A stretch of 64,000 bases of DNA from Puniceicoccus vermicola (GTDB lineage: Bacteria > Verrucomicrobiota > Verrucomicrobiia > Opitutales > Puniceicoccaceae). The stretch covers positions 1-64,000 of the forward strand of contig NZ_JACHVA010000102.1 in NCBI RefSeq assembly GCF_014230055.1. The letters run 5' to 3'. A program made the translations under genes and the position numbers. Below the pieces are notes generated by a model that was not told the origin of the DNA, ran no database searches, and saw only the letters and a list, made by a program, of their open reading frames with translations. Below are positions 38,201 through 46,495 of the stretch, piece after piece (position 1 is the first letter of the stretch; the number at the start of each line of letters is the position of its first letter).

Positions 38201-41200
38201 GAATCCCTACAGGTTCGGATTCTGGCACCGGAAGAGATAAAATCGAACGGTCACTCAGCCCCGCTGACATTCGGCGATTCTTTTTTCACCTTGGAAAACG
38301 ACCCGATTCTCTACGCGACTTCGAGCCCTCGGCAAGATCCCGTCGCTCTCTCTGACGACGTCCTGTTGGCAGAAGCCCTTGGAACAGCCCTCCCAGACGG
38401 TTTCGGCTATCTCTATCTCGGTCGAAACGGAGAACGCGCCGAAGACGCCCCCCGAGACCTCTGGTCCCTGATCTCCCTTCGTCCTAATCTGCTTACCCAT
38501 CCCAATCCGGCGAACGCCCCTCTCCTCCCCGAAGAAGGCAACAAACGCCAGGGATGGGAGGAACTCCCTTCTAAACCCATCGAATCTTTCGCACTCTCGA
38601 AAGATGCTCCCATTCAGATCGGGAATCGGGTGATCTCTCCGGAGAACCACGAACGCCAGACCTTCATCTCCGAGAAGATTCCCGTGCAGAAAGACCACGA
38701 CTACGTTTTCTCCGGCTGGGTGGGTGGTTTGGACTCCATGGATCAAGAAGGGTATACAAGATTTTCGCTGAACTTTTTCGACGAGAACGAAAAGTCAGTT
38801 CGATCCACGAGTACTTCTGCCCACATTCCCTTTGACAATCTTTGGTCTCCGGTCTCCGAGCTTGTCACCGCAAAAAGCTCCTCCCGACAAGGCCGAAGCA
38901 GCTATCCGGAGAATGCTCGCACCGTTCAGCTGAAAATCGAGACGGATCCGGGCGTCATTTTCGGGGGACTGCATCTCTCGGCGATTCCTCCGCCTCCCGA
39001 GGGAGCGCATTTTGACATCAACCAAATGATGCGCGAAGCCACCGAAGCCGCGAAAGAGGGAGATCCCGCAAAAGCCAGTGAGCTCTTTCTCGCTTCGCTC
39101 CAGGAGAATCCCCGTCAGACCATCACCCGCTGGCCCAACAATCAGGAGTACTGGACCGAGGCCCTACGGGACAGCGGCCAACTGGAAGCAATCTTCGCCT
39201 TCCTCGCCCGCCCCGAAATCCACGGCGACTCCTTCCGCTATTACCAGCAAACAATCCGATCCCAAAGCGACCTCAATGAGGTGACCGAGTTCGCCATCCA
39301 ATCGCGAGAGGTTCCCTCGGCCGATTCTCTCCTCGAGATCGTTTTCCGCGGTGACACTTGCCTCCCAAAAAAGCAGCTCAACGCACTTCTCCTTGAGGCA
39401 CGAACCACTGGCTGGGATCCAACGACACCAGACGAGAATCTAAAACTCGCACACAAGGTCCTCGGTCTCATTCCCAAAGAGGATGAAGCAAACCGGCCCT
39501 CTCCGAAAGCATGGGACGCGGCTCTTTTGAATTTGGAAGAGCTGGAGTTGCTCCCCGCCCTCCTTGATCAGCTACAGGGACCGGAGCCTCCACTCCCCAG
39601 CGATTCCGTCGATTCGCAACTCGTTCAAGCCTGGATTCTCGCCGGCCAAAACCCCGATAGCGCCAGTATGATCCTCGTCGGTCTGGCGGAGAGAAGTCGA
39701 CCTCTGTCAGAGAATCAACAGGAGATGGCCGCCCTCGTCCTCGGCCGCATTGCCTCCCGGGAAGACGGCTTGGCTCCAGCTCGAAAGGCCCTCCAAAGCC
39801 TCTCCGAATCCGCCGTCGAGGGAGAATCCGATCAAGCCCGGTTTCGCCTCGAGGCCTTGCAACAATTTGTCAAAGCCCAAGTCAATCCATCTCCGGAGCT
39901 CCTCGCCTCCGTGAATGAAGCTGAGCTCGAGTGGGTATTCCTAGAACCGCAGAAAAATAATTCCCGGATACGGGATCTATTAAAGGAGGCTCTCATCGAG
40001 CAGAATTTCATCCTCGCTCAGGAGATTTTCAATGCCAGTGCCGAGACGAAAAACCATTTGGATACGACTCTTCAATACCAATACGTTTTCCCTCGATTGA
40101 CCCAACCAGATCCACAAGATCTCTGGCCGGTAGCCCTAGCCGGATCTCTCGATAATGAAAAGATGAGGACTGTCCAAATCCGTTTTCATCCGAACAATCA
40201 GTACGATTCGAATGAGCTGACCGACAACAGCCCACGACTGACCCGTCGCTCACTCGTGAATACCGTTCCTGGGTTAGAACGACTGGAGATTCGCTTTGGA
40301 ACCTTTCCTTCGGAGATGGAAACCCTCGCCGTGTTGACAGGAATCGAAGCCTCCCAGGAAGTCACAATCGAGTTTCCAAAGGTAAACGGATTCCTCCGGG
40401 CAGTCGCCCAGATTGATGGCGCGGAAGTGGCCGGACCGATCACCCCTATCTTCTCTGGAGCCACCAGAATCTGGGATCCCGAAAACCAATCCTCGCCCAC
40501 CGAGGCATCCTCGTTCTCTGCCCTTCTCCCCGAAGCGGATCAGTTCATCTCTACCAGCAAAAGAAAAAATTTCGCCCCCGATCTGTCCGAAATCGACCTG
40601 AAAGAGGAAGACATCCTTCTCTTTAGCTGGGGTACGTCCGAAGATGGCGACCGCTCGATTCGCGTTTACCCGAGGCATCCGTCCTACGATTACAATGTTT
40701 CGAATTGGACCCTCGCCCGTCCGGGAGAGTTCATCTTGTTCTCTGCACTGGTTCCTGGATTTTCCGGGCGCGACGAACTATCTCCCTTGAACAAGCTCGA
40801 TCTTCGACTTATCGAAAAAACCCAATTGAGTCCGATTCAATTCGTACAAATTGATCGGGACCAATCCGAATACCTTTCCTGGCTCCAGAAGGTTCGAGAA
40901 GCCGCCGTTCAAATCGATTCGGAGGATAAACTTGGCCCGACCGAACTGTTGACTCTGGCCAGCAGGGATCCCTACGCCTCTGCCGCCTACCTTCTTCCGG
41001 AACTCGTCGAGGATCTAGTAGCTGCTGGAGACTCCACCATCGCGATCGAGTATCTACAATCCATCAATCCGCAGAACGCTTCACCCTTCCACCAAAATCA
41101 GAACTATTCCTACGATCTTCGCAACGAACTCAACCATGTGCTGGGAGACCAAGAACTCCCCGATGAAGTGCGTTGGGCAGCAGCCCTGACCCTTTACCAG

Positions 41201-42055
41201 ATTCCCCATCTGGAAGCATTGGATCGCATCAAGTATCTCTACGATGCCGCAGACACCCATCCCGAATATCGCCAGTTCGCCCGCGAGCAAATGATGTCTT
41301 GGATCAGAGGTGATGATCTCCCCGAGGAACTCGCCAACTACCGCTTTCGACGAGAGATTGGACAATACAACACGTCCAAGGGAATCCCCTATAGCAAATT
41401 CAACCGCTTGATGAAAAAGGACTACGACGAGGAGGTCGACACACTCGTCCGCGAGAGAATCGCAGAATCGGAATACGATCTCGAGCGCTTCCCCGGAAAA
41501 GCCTTTGTTCTCGAGACCCTACTCGCCGATCCGGAGGACATGGAGGAACTCTCAAGTCTCCTCCGAAAATCCTTGGCGAGTCGTAACCACTCCTACTCCA
41601 AGGGCCTGACCACGGTCGTCGGAATCGAGAACCTTGAGGCCCGCAATTTCTCGCAGGAGGATCGGGAAGCACTGCTTTTGGAAGCCAATCAGATCCTCCG
41701 AGAGGAAGATCCCATGGACAACGCCTACGATCCACCGAGAGGGCTCATCCTCGTCACAGGAGCGATTCTCCGTAACAATCCCCAGCCTCCGGTCGAGCCA
41801 ATGATTAAAACCGCCCAGTGGATCACGGAGACAACCCGAAACCCAAAAGCATCCGTCTATTTTCTCTGCTCGGAGAACACCTACAGCCTCATTGACTTTC
41901 TTGAGCTATCCGGCCAATCCGAAGTCCGAGAAGACCTGATAACCTCGATTCGCAAAAAAGCCCAAGGCAGTCGCCAAGGAAAAGAATTCGACAAACGCTA
42001 TCCGAAACCTGCTGCCGAAGAAAATGGAGATTCCGACTCGTCCAATCCCTCCTGA
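32234..42055 (+). CDS. Giant secreted TPR protein (3273 residues)
   Basis: A single uninterrupted frame of 9.8 kb. The N-terminus is a signal peptide ('MKILPNAALLLAALLPLTGYS'). Residues about 45-900 are dense TPRs ('ATEWFEKALGANPDQIKTRIALGELLANSGQ' type, seen many times). A Gln/Asn-rich break lies near 1255-1290, more TPRs run to about 1980, then a jelly-roll-like beta domain (about 2100-2255, carbohydrate-binding look: 'KDHDYVFSGWVGGLD', 'FSLNFFDENEKSV'), and helical repeats to the end. It shares ATGA with the upstream VWA gene. Bat operons often include TPR genes (batC, batE), but those are a few hundred residues. I infer a very long periplasmic or surface scaffold; there is no obvious outer-membrane anchor. 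Confidence 0.85.
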   Translation: MKILPNAALLLAALLPLTGYSDSTEAPSSIVRYEQVLIRRPEAGPAFDRVVEYYRTGPGSEALEERWSKGYESSSSTREKAGWATLAGLLAQQQGDTEEATEWFEKALGANPDQIKTRIALGELLANSGQFPEAIAVLEAGLKPEELADPDQAELYRQLALTQERNFQIEEAVQTWKILAEQPEADTFTLEEAAEALARNQDFDSAQKIFQQLAELSQDDPYQNIRFQIRLARLKEADGQYEEALEIYRQAMPRTSGTSWLQKELRSRIEQVYRKREDLPGLADYYENRLDTRGPDSETALLLAQVLDELGRDEEGTSWVRKAAEWSPSRIDLSLLLANRLLEEGTPDLAIEVLAPLAKADPTNKRIAANFGEAYWERFEEAENEEDRTQALDQWAQLAPDDSATASDVLQLAEILRRHELEEETLTAYERAAQLDPESIDILEQWADWLFVTERPDEAWAVLSTIVATEDQKTADRYLRLAQLRKRYGDRPASLEAIEQGLTLDPASFDLLSLQWSVLAEEERWEEAADLYPLLSAAAPNDFFRSAVEQRHIQALAASEQMESTLGRLKSELAAETLAENDIGLLLQIAIATREIETAETAIDQIQQRFPESIPLHENSLRYYQDQGEYDEAIAILERMIALEPKRMDEWLQRLANLYVDAQQYEEATATAEERVALNPSKVEAQLFLAEIYQNDGRFEKAVATLETGLRLSDDPTPIRQRLIDYLSAYGRTEEAYQQAWKQFEEADSLEARLATVPQLSNLALQQGEIDELIRNFERKRVSEEDGYRYALFLASIYESAGDLVSARENLIEALASRPQDVVLIQQIMAMAKKENNWDDYVRYSGQLAEIEPSPDNIFTHLQALLMAQESEEAIDWISANQETFLRNIDSLRTMLLGQAEAAKDLLQLFGRSLRQKDGDAEAQLALGEMLVSTENFVEAEQAFWQILQMEEPPQNPGSTAPPNTSILSPYRYSQGALNSRLNYSQRIRQRATQMILTGKTGHFSRHFYQNQTKPTFDQIQDAALIYLAALAVRENRADAFLLQLEGILDRRADPIREKMIAFALLAENERAHEAALTLLDADRLTRTSLIEIQSVLLRNSFARSMQGDAEATEEALKMTDLLEEQWEKIDPQQADALNTFRLNLLSQAGRIEDARAIAEEMIEELDPTDPQDFQKGFYAMRFTGNYAIAEEWIREYMRNPQLGNQYGNRSSYMILSMVYAPLLQNQTPQGLDPISPEESIEMTLNNLRIFWSESSGKPQRGSNQPNYGNQRTTPVSFPAQNPWLTNLEIHYLNQFFQTSALSDKATAAMVEGMNEIAESLEGEKRIRPFLTIAFWNQLLNRPEVTATITTRLAQEFHQHPELRLLAAQTLLATEQYEAALEQIQKARLTTFADRQLRTMIELKALVGLDRKEEAEAIAREFMTRSPNSRTDYQLRNFLQNLGFDQSVYQPTPTLNTARSVTASLRSGDWNQINAVLERMRKLDQEGEKEEAQQIAEMILSNDPSQSNRDNEFYLRDRALDIYLKDENGHPLENSLKEQLEAAPNSAFLHYRLAELALKAKSRNKSFSPFEPHVEKILELRAGDTQLLLLLANLLSQANEYETATDLYGQVLQSSPEEAVSNSHNLVRAYVEADRVAELIEISSDADFIRKITTANSWGLSNFLQQIANQLERDDRLLEALEVRKSGLQHIDWNNRINQIDPILDLQIELGRIEEARETLWNSIFAEEKLTEGSDPRFGFDSSNSNRGALFNNMHFWNSNFTIQGVKLMDRVNQLELNDRVLTWLDEEEPSWINPSDQYLIQTLVRLNQRDPSLLQELESGEMLRELQSGMLHYRVAILFTLAERLASWEDAQSVAFELYEDTITSPSGGYGNSYEQQILIRSSIALTELAVSEEEIEKANQILKRTLDNTYRSLLDSSNNQSSQETVLELMTVAIQQESLDDEEIEKWLKQIRAQSNWGNNAETTARYLEVLANNNLSTPLYPAILNEESLQVRILAPEEIKSNGHSAPLTFGDSFFTLENDPILYATSSPRQDPVALSDDVLLAEALGTALPDGFGYLYLGRNGERAEDAPRDLWSLISLRPNLLTHPNPANAPLLPEEGNKRQGWEELPSKPIESFALSKDAPIQIGNRVISPENHERQTFISEKIPVQKDHDYVFSGWVGGLDSMDQEGYTRFSLNFFDENEKSVRSTSTSAHIPFDNLWSPVSELVTAKSSSRQGRSSYPENARTVQLKIETDPGVIFGGLHLSAIPPPPEGAHFDINQMMREATEAAKEGDPAKASELFLASLQENPRQTITRWPNNQEYWTEALRDSGQLEAIFAFLARPEIHGDSFRYYQQTIRSQSDLNEVTEFAIQSREVPSADSLLEIVFRGDTCLPKKQLNALLLEARTTGWDPTTPDENLKLAHKVLGLIPKEDEANRPSPKAWDAALLNLEELELLPALLDQLQGPEPPLPSDSVDSQLVQAWILAGQNPDSASMILVGLAERSRPLSENQQEMAALVLGRIASREDGLAPARKALQSLSESAVEGESDQARFRLEALQQFVKAQVNPSPELLASVNEAELEWVFLEPQKNNSRIRDLLKEALIEQNFILAQEIFNASAETKNHLDTTLQYQYVFPRLTQPDPQDLWPVALAGSLDNEKMRTVQIRFHPNNQYDSNELTDNSPRLTRRSLVNTVPGLERLEIRFGTFPSEMETLAVLTGIEASQEVTIEFPKVNGFLRAVAQIDGAEVAGPITPIFSGATRIWDPENQSSPTEASSFSALLPEADQFISTSKRKNFAPDLSEIDLKEEDILLFSWGTSEDGDRSIRVYPRHPSYDYNVSNWTLARPGEFILFSALVPGFSGRDELSPLNKLDLRLIEKTQLSPIQFVQIDRDQSEYLSWLQKVREAAVQIDSEDKLGPTELLTLASRDPYASAAYLLPELVEDLVAAGDSTIAIEYLQSINPQNASPFHQNQNYSYDLRNELNHVLGDQELPDEVRWAAALTLYQIPHLEALDRIKYLYDAADTHPEYRQFAREQMMSWIRGDDLPEELANYRFRREIGQYNTSKGIPYSKFNRLMKKDYDEEVDTLVRERIAESEYDLERFPGKAFVLETLLADPEDMEELSSLLRKSLASRNHSYSKGLTTVVGIENLEARNFSQEDREALLLEANQILREEDPMDNAYDPPRGLILVTGAILRNNPQPPVEPMIKTAQWITETTRNPKASVYFLCSENTYSLIDFLELSGQSEVREDLITSIRKKAQGSRQGKEFDKRYPKPAAEENGDSDSSNPS

Positions 42056-42067
42056 CGCACCACTGGC

Positions 42068-42319
42068 TTGGCCATTCCCAAGCGCGCCGTGAAACTCCAC
42101 ACCAAAGAAACGGTGAAAGAGGCGGGCGATCAGGAGGTCGTGACCACCACCTCTCAATTCGACGATGAGGCCAAAGAACTTTGCGCCACCGGCGTCGATT
42201 CCGCCTTCCACCTCTACAACGAAATCGGAGCCGACTTCGCCCGTCACGTCTCCACCGTTCTGAGCCAACAGCGCCCGGACCTCCACGAGGAGTTCCGGGC
42301 ACGACCGAAGAAGGGATAA
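42068..42319 (+). pseudogene. Probable remnant of a cation:proton antiporter gene
   Basis: The short frame (83 residues, no ATG; TTG or GTG at best) uses codons like real genes here and contains 'FDDEAKELCATGVDSAFHLY' followed by 'NEIGADFARHV'. From memory this resembles the C-terminal end of KefB-like (CPA2) antiporters, which have a 'GVdAvFNfYaEaGxGFAxHV'-type sequence. The membrane domain is missing, so I read it as a leftover 3' fragment. It could instead be a small unknown gene. The resemblance was not tested by search. Confidence 0.4.
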
Positions 42320-42641
42320 CACCACTGGCGATCATCGGCCTCACGCCCGACGCGGCAAAATTCGACTACGAAGTTCCAAGCGCTACAGAAAAGCACCATC
42401 CACAGTGGTTGGGTTGGCTTCGCCGCCCAACGAGAATCGGCAAAACAAAGAGGAGAAGACCCGCAACTCTCAAGCGCCACGATCACGGAATCACAATAGC
42501 CATGATTCTCATCAAGGAAAGTGATCTTCTACCCCAGATGAACGGGTATGCGGTCAGTGGTTAAATCAATTTCTCCGTCCCGCCCAAATCCGCAGGGCGG
42601 CGGAGCCAACCCTGCCACGGAAAAACGAGCGCCTCCTCTAA

Positions 42642-42666
42642 CGGGGCGGAATGAATTCCGCGCTCC
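42642..42666 (+). repeat. REP-like palindromic repeat, copy 1
   Basis: A 25-base unit with the core GGCGGAATGAATTCCGC, an inverted repeat flanked by CGG and GCTCC. It matches copy 2 at 47528-47552 at all but two positions. It lies in non-coding DNA. Confidence 0.65.
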
Positions 42667-42709
42667 ATCAATCGCCAGTTGTTAGAACACAAAAGGAATC
42701 ACTCCCCTT

Positions 42710-42734
42710 GGACCGCGGACTCTAGTCTGCCCCG
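42710..42734 (-). repeat. REP-like palindromic repeat, copy 3 (reverse)
   Basis: The same unit in opposite orientation, with the core GCGGACTCTAGTCTGC; I count 21 of 25 positions equal to the reverse complement of copy 2. With copy 1 it makes an inverted pair 43 bases apart, like a REP doublet. Confidence 0.55.
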
Positions 42735-42788
42735 CGTTCTCCACTGGCAACTCAACACTCGCTAAGAGTCACCGCTTGTCTTTTTGAC

Positions 42789-45470
42789 TCAGTCCAGATC
42801 CCGAAGAATCTCGCGCGGACTCGAACCGTTTTCCGGGCCGACGTAGCCTTCGTCCTCGAGGATTTCCATGATCCGAGCAGCCCGGTTGTAGCCGATGCGA
42901 AGACGACGCTGGAGCATGGAAGTCGAGGCCCGCTTGCTCGAACGAAGAACATCCAGGGCCTGAGGCACCAACTCGTCCTCGTAATCTCCCTCGGCGCCTC
43001 CTCCGCCTTCCTCGTCGCCCGCATCGATCTGAGCCTGGACTTGTTCGAGGAAGTTCGGCGGGCCGTTGACTTTGAGGTATTCGACGACGCCGTTGATTTC
43101 TTCGTCGGAAACGAAAGCCCCCTGCGCACGGACCAGCGTATGAGCACCCGGCGGGATAAAGAGCATATCCCCTTTTCCGATAAGGGAGTCAGCTCCGCCT
43201 TCGTCGAGAATGGTGCGACTGTCGATTTTGGAAGCGACCTTAAAGGCGATCCGGCTCGGCAAGTTGGCTTTAATCACCCCGGTAATGACGTTTACCGAGG
43301 GACGCTGGGTGGCGAGGATCAGGTGAATTCCCGCCGCACGAGCGAGCTGGGCGAGTCGGGCGATTCCGGTTTCGATGTCGGCCGGAGCCACCATCATAAG
43401 GTCGGCGAGCTCGTCCACGATGCAGACGATGTAGGGAATCTTCTCGGTCGGCATTTCGAAGCCATCGTCCTCTTCCTCGGACCGGGCCTCGAGCAGAGCG
43501 TTCCGCTCTTCGGCCGACATTTCGGCCTCCATCTCCTCGGCGCGCTTTTTCTCCTCCTTGTTCTTGGCGATCTTGCTGTTGAATCCGGCGATATTGCGGA
43601 CGTTGGCCCGGGCAAAAACTTGGTAGCGCCGCTCCATTTCGGAGATCAACCACTTGAGAGCCCCCGGCACCTTCTTCGGATCGGTCACGACCGGAATCAG
43701 CATGTGGGGCAAAGAGTTGTAGATCTGCATTTCCACGATCTTCGGGTCGATCATGATGAAACGCAGGTCCTCCGGGCTGGAGTGGTAGAGCAGCGAGGCG
43801 ATGACGCTGTTGATACAGACCGTTTTCCCGGAGCCAGTGGAACCAGCGATGAGCAGGTGCGGCATCTTCGTCAGGTCTGCCACCAACGGTTTTCCGCTCA
43901 CTTCCTTCCCGAGAACGACGGGAATCTCGGCATCCGCGTCGCCCCAGGATCGGGATTCGATGATTTCGCGAATACAGACGGCCGACGGATTGCGGTTCGG
44001 CACCTCGACCCCCACGCAGCCCTTCCCGGGCACCGGGGCGAGAATACGCACCGACTGCGCTTTGAGGCTCATACCCAAATTCTTGGCCAAGTTAGCGATC
44101 TTCTCCACCCGGACCCCCGGAGCGGGATAAACTTCGTAGCGAGTGATGACCGGTCCGGTGTGAACCTCCCCGAGCTCCACCTTGACCCCGAACTCGGCCA
44201 GAGTCGTTTTGAGGGCCATGGCCGTCTCCTCGTGATTCTCCACGTGGCGTTCTTGCGGCGGAGTCGGCTCCTGCAGGAGGTCCAGGGAGGGAAACTGGTA
44301 ATTGCCTTTGCGGGCCGGAAAGAGGTTCTCCGCTTTCTCGATTTTCTCCCCAGCAACGATCTTCAGGCCGCTGTCCTTCGGCTCCGGTTCTTTGGGCTCG
44401 GGAGCTTTCGCAGGTTTCGGCTGGGGCGCGGGCTCCGGCTCGGGCTCAGGTTCCGGTTCCGTCGGTGGAGTCGCTCGGCGGGCTGGCGCGGCCGGTTCAG
44501 GACGACTCTGCGAGCGAGACCGACGGCGGGCCGGAATGCTCCCCGAAAGCAAGCTGCTGTCGACCGCGGCGACCGATTCAGACTCGGGCTCGGGATCTTC
44601 TTTCGCGCGGGTGGCCAATCGCTCTTCGCGCGCCGCCGCTTCGGCTTCACGCTTTTGCCGACGTTCCGCCTCGCGCTCTTCCCGCTTCTGGGCTTTCTCC
44701 TGGCGGATCTGGTCCTTTTCTTTCTTCCGGTCCAGCTTCGCCTGACGTTTCTCCTCCTTCAGCGCGATCTTCTGCGCGCGCTCTTCCCTCTTCTGCGTCC
44801 GAGCCTTCTTGCGCTCGGCCGCCGTAGGCTGCCGGTCGGCCCGGCGCTCAGACCAACGCTGGAAGGCCCGCTCAAACAGATTCCGGGAGGGATCGCTGAA
44901 CAACGCCCCCAGTCCGAGCAGAAAAAAGAGCAAAAGGAGGAAAAAACTGCCAAATTGACCGAGCGTTTCGAAAAGAAATGCCTCATTCAGCCAATACCCG
45001 GCCAGTCCTCCGGTGCCGCGGGGAAAGAAATTTTCCGGAAAAATCGATTCCAGATTCGGCCACCACGCAAGCTGCAGTCCGTTCGCGAGCCCCGCCGAGG
45101 CGAGGGTTGCCAGCACCAATACCACCAGGCGTGGCCCGGTGACGAGGTGGGCGCGCTTCACCAAATTCAAAACGCCAATCCAAATCACCGAGAAAAGTAG
45201 AAAGACCGAGCCTAGACCCAGCCCGGAGAGCAGCAAAAACGCGGAGTCCCGGCCAAACTGACCAACGAGGTTCGGATCCGACGAGGTCTCCGTCGAGGTC
45301 GCAAAAGCCCGGATAATGCCCTCCTGAGTCGGATCATAATCGACCAATGCGACCGCGAAAAGCAGGCCAATCGTGATCAGGATTCCCCCCTTCAACGGAC
45401 GGATCGGTGAAGTGCGAGGAGTGAAGGTCGCTTGAACCTTTTTATTCTTCTTTTGACGAGAGGGAGACAT
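42789..45470 (-). CDS. ftsK: DNA translocase FtsK
   Basis: This 893-residue septum-located motor pumps chromosome ends apart at division. The N-terminal third has four membrane helices (about 26-45, 70-95, 105-125 and 165-190), then a very charged linker: Lys/Arg/Glu-rich (about 215-295) and a Pro-Glu repeat (about 340-365). The motor domain has Walker A 'GSTGSGKT' at 543-550 and 'VDELADLMM' as Walker B. The C-terminal winged-helix gamma domain (about 825-893, 'RLRIGYNRAARIMEILEDEG') recognises KOPS sites. Start codons of ftsK and the divergent manA are only 32 bases apart. Confidence 0.96.
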   Translation of the reverse strand: MSPSRQKKNKKVQATFTPRTSPIRPLKGGILITIGLLFAVALVDYDPTQEGIIRAFATSTETSSDPNLVGQFGRDSAFLLLSGLGLGSVFLLFSVIWIGVLNLVKRAHLVTGPRLVVLVLATLASAGLANGLQLAWWPNLESIFPENFFPRGTGGLAGYWLNEAFLFETLGQFGSFFLLLLFFLLGLGALFSDPSRNLFERAFQRWSERRADRQPTAAERKKARTQKREERAQKIALKEEKRQAKLDRKKEKDQIRQEKAQKREEREAERRQKREAEAAAREERLATRAKEDPEPESESVAAVDSSLLSGSIPARRRSRSQSRPEPAAPARRATPPTEPEPEPEPEPAPQPKPAKAPEPKEPEPKDSGLKIVAGEKIEKAENLFPARKGNYQFPSLDLLQEPTPPQERHVENHEETAMALKTTLAEFGVKVELGEVHTGPVITRYEVYPAPGVRVEKIANLAKNLGMSLKAQSVRILAPVPGKGCVGVEVPNRNPSAVCIREIIESRSWGDADAEIPVVLGKEVSGKPLVADLTKMPHLLIAGSTGSGKTVCINSVIASLLYHSSPEDLRFIMIDPKIVEMQIYNSLPHMLIPVVTDPKKVPGALKWLISEMERRYQVFARANVRNIAGFNSKIAKNKEEKKRAEEMEAEMSAEERNALLEARSEEEDDGFEMPTEKIPYIVCIVDELADLMMVAPADIETGIARLAQLARAAGIHLILATQRPSVNVITGVIKANLPSRIAFKVASKIDSRTILDEGGADSLIGKGDMLFIPPGAHTLVRAQGAFVSDEEINGVVEYLKVNGPPNFLEQVQAQIDAGDEEGGGGAEGDYEDELVPQALDVLRSSKRASTSMLQRRLRIGYNRAARIMEILEDEGYVGPENGSSPREILRDLD

Positions 45471-45502
45471 TCAGCTGGATTCAAACCGACTTTTGTAGCG
45501 CA

Positions 45503-46474
45503 ATGGCAATCATGAATCCAGTTCTCTTTCAACCGATCTATAAAGAACGTGTCTGGGGCGGCCGCTCCCTTGAAGATTCTTTGGGGCGCGAACTCCCCGG
45601 TGGGAAGGTCATCGGCGAAAGCTGGGACCTCGTCGATCGTCCCGACGACGCATCCCTGATCTGCGGCTCCGAAGACGAACGTCAGACGATCCGGAGTCTC
45701 ATCGAATCCGATCCGGAGGGAATCATGGGCAAGGGCTGGAAAGCCGAAGACCGCTTCCCGATCCTCGTCAAGTGGCTCGATTGCCAGCAGCGCCTCAGCC
45801 TCCAGGTTCACCCACCCGCCTCCATCGCCCCCTCGCTCGGAGGGGAACCCAAGACCGAGAACTGGTTCGTGGCCGACACCCAGGCGGACGCCGGTCTCAT
45901 CGTCGGCCTCAAGGATGGGGTCACCCGCGATGAGTTCGAAGCCGCACTGAAGGAAGAAACTCTGGAAGACCTGGTCCACCGCTTTCCGGTCGAACCCGGC
46001 CAATCCATCCTCGTCGAGAGCGGACGCCTCCACGCTATCGACGCCGGGAACCTGATTCTGGAGATCCAGCAAAATTCCGACACCACCTACCGCGTCTTCG
46101 ACTGGGGGCGCAAGGGACTCGACGGCAACCCACGCCAGCTCCACGTCGACGAGTCGATGAAGAGCATCGATTTTAACGATTTCGAGCCCTCTGCCCTTCC
46201 GTCCTTTGATGAGGTTGGGGAGACCGTCCTCGCTGATTGCGCCGAGTTCCGGATCCGTCGGGTTAATCTTGAAGCAGGAACCAAGCTCTCCACCGGAGCC
46301 CCCGGTGCCCCCATCCTCCTCCACGTCGTCTCAGGCAAGCTCTCGGATTCCCCTTCCGGGATCGGGATGAAAAAGGGCGACACCGTCCTCCTTCCGGCCA
46401 GCCGCGAGTGCGCGATCCAAGCCACCGAAAGCTGCACGGTCCTCCTCACCGATCGATTCACTCCTGCGGGCTAA
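45503..46474 (+). CDS. manA: Mannose-6-phosphate isomerase (class I, short type)
   Basis: The 323-residue protein interconverts mannose 6-phosphate and fructose 6-phosphate with zinc. The family start 'PIYKERVWGGRSLED' is at residues 11-25; 'KWLDCQQRLSLQVHPP' holds zinc ligands, 'SGRLHAIDAG' contains the later His ligand, and 'YRVFDWGR' is conserved. The length fits the short Bacillus/Bacteroides type rather than the 390-residue E. coli enzyme. It is followed after 21 bases by an EamA transporter gene, probably in the same transcript. Confidence 0.92.
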   Translation: MAIMNPVLFQPIYKERVWGGRSLEDSLGRELPGGKVIGESWDLVDRPDDASLICGSEDERQTIRSLIESDPEGIMGKGWKAEDRFPILVKWLDCQQRLSLQVHPPASIAPSLGGEPKTENWFVADTQADAGLIVGLKDGVTRDEFEAALKEETLEDLVHRFPVEPGQSILVESGRLHAIDAGNLILEIQQNSDTTYRVFDWGRKGLDGNPRQLHVDESMKSIDFNDFEPSALPSFDEVGETVLADCAEFRIRRVNLEAGTKLSTGAPGAPILLHVVSGKLSDSPSGIGMKKGDTVLLPASRECAIQATESCTVLLTDRFTPAG

Positions 46475-46495
46475 TCGCCCCGGGCAGTTGACCGG

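Larger units (their letters stand above)
42320..42788. other. Intergenic region with REP-like palindromes
   Basis: About 470 bases without a gene I can support between the antiporter remnant and the end of ftsK. It carries two REP-like copies in opposite orientation (listed separately). No terminator with a T run is visible for either neighbour. Confidence 0.45.

Noticed and set aside
42785-42795. TGACTCAGTCC, one mismatch from the island operator.
   Set aside because: It spans the stop codon of ftsK, far from any start, so I take it as chance.
43041-45200. A 719-codon open frame on the plus strand opposite ftsK.
   Set aside because: It is entirely antisense to ftsK, Arg/Leu/Phe-rich and without a recognisable domain.
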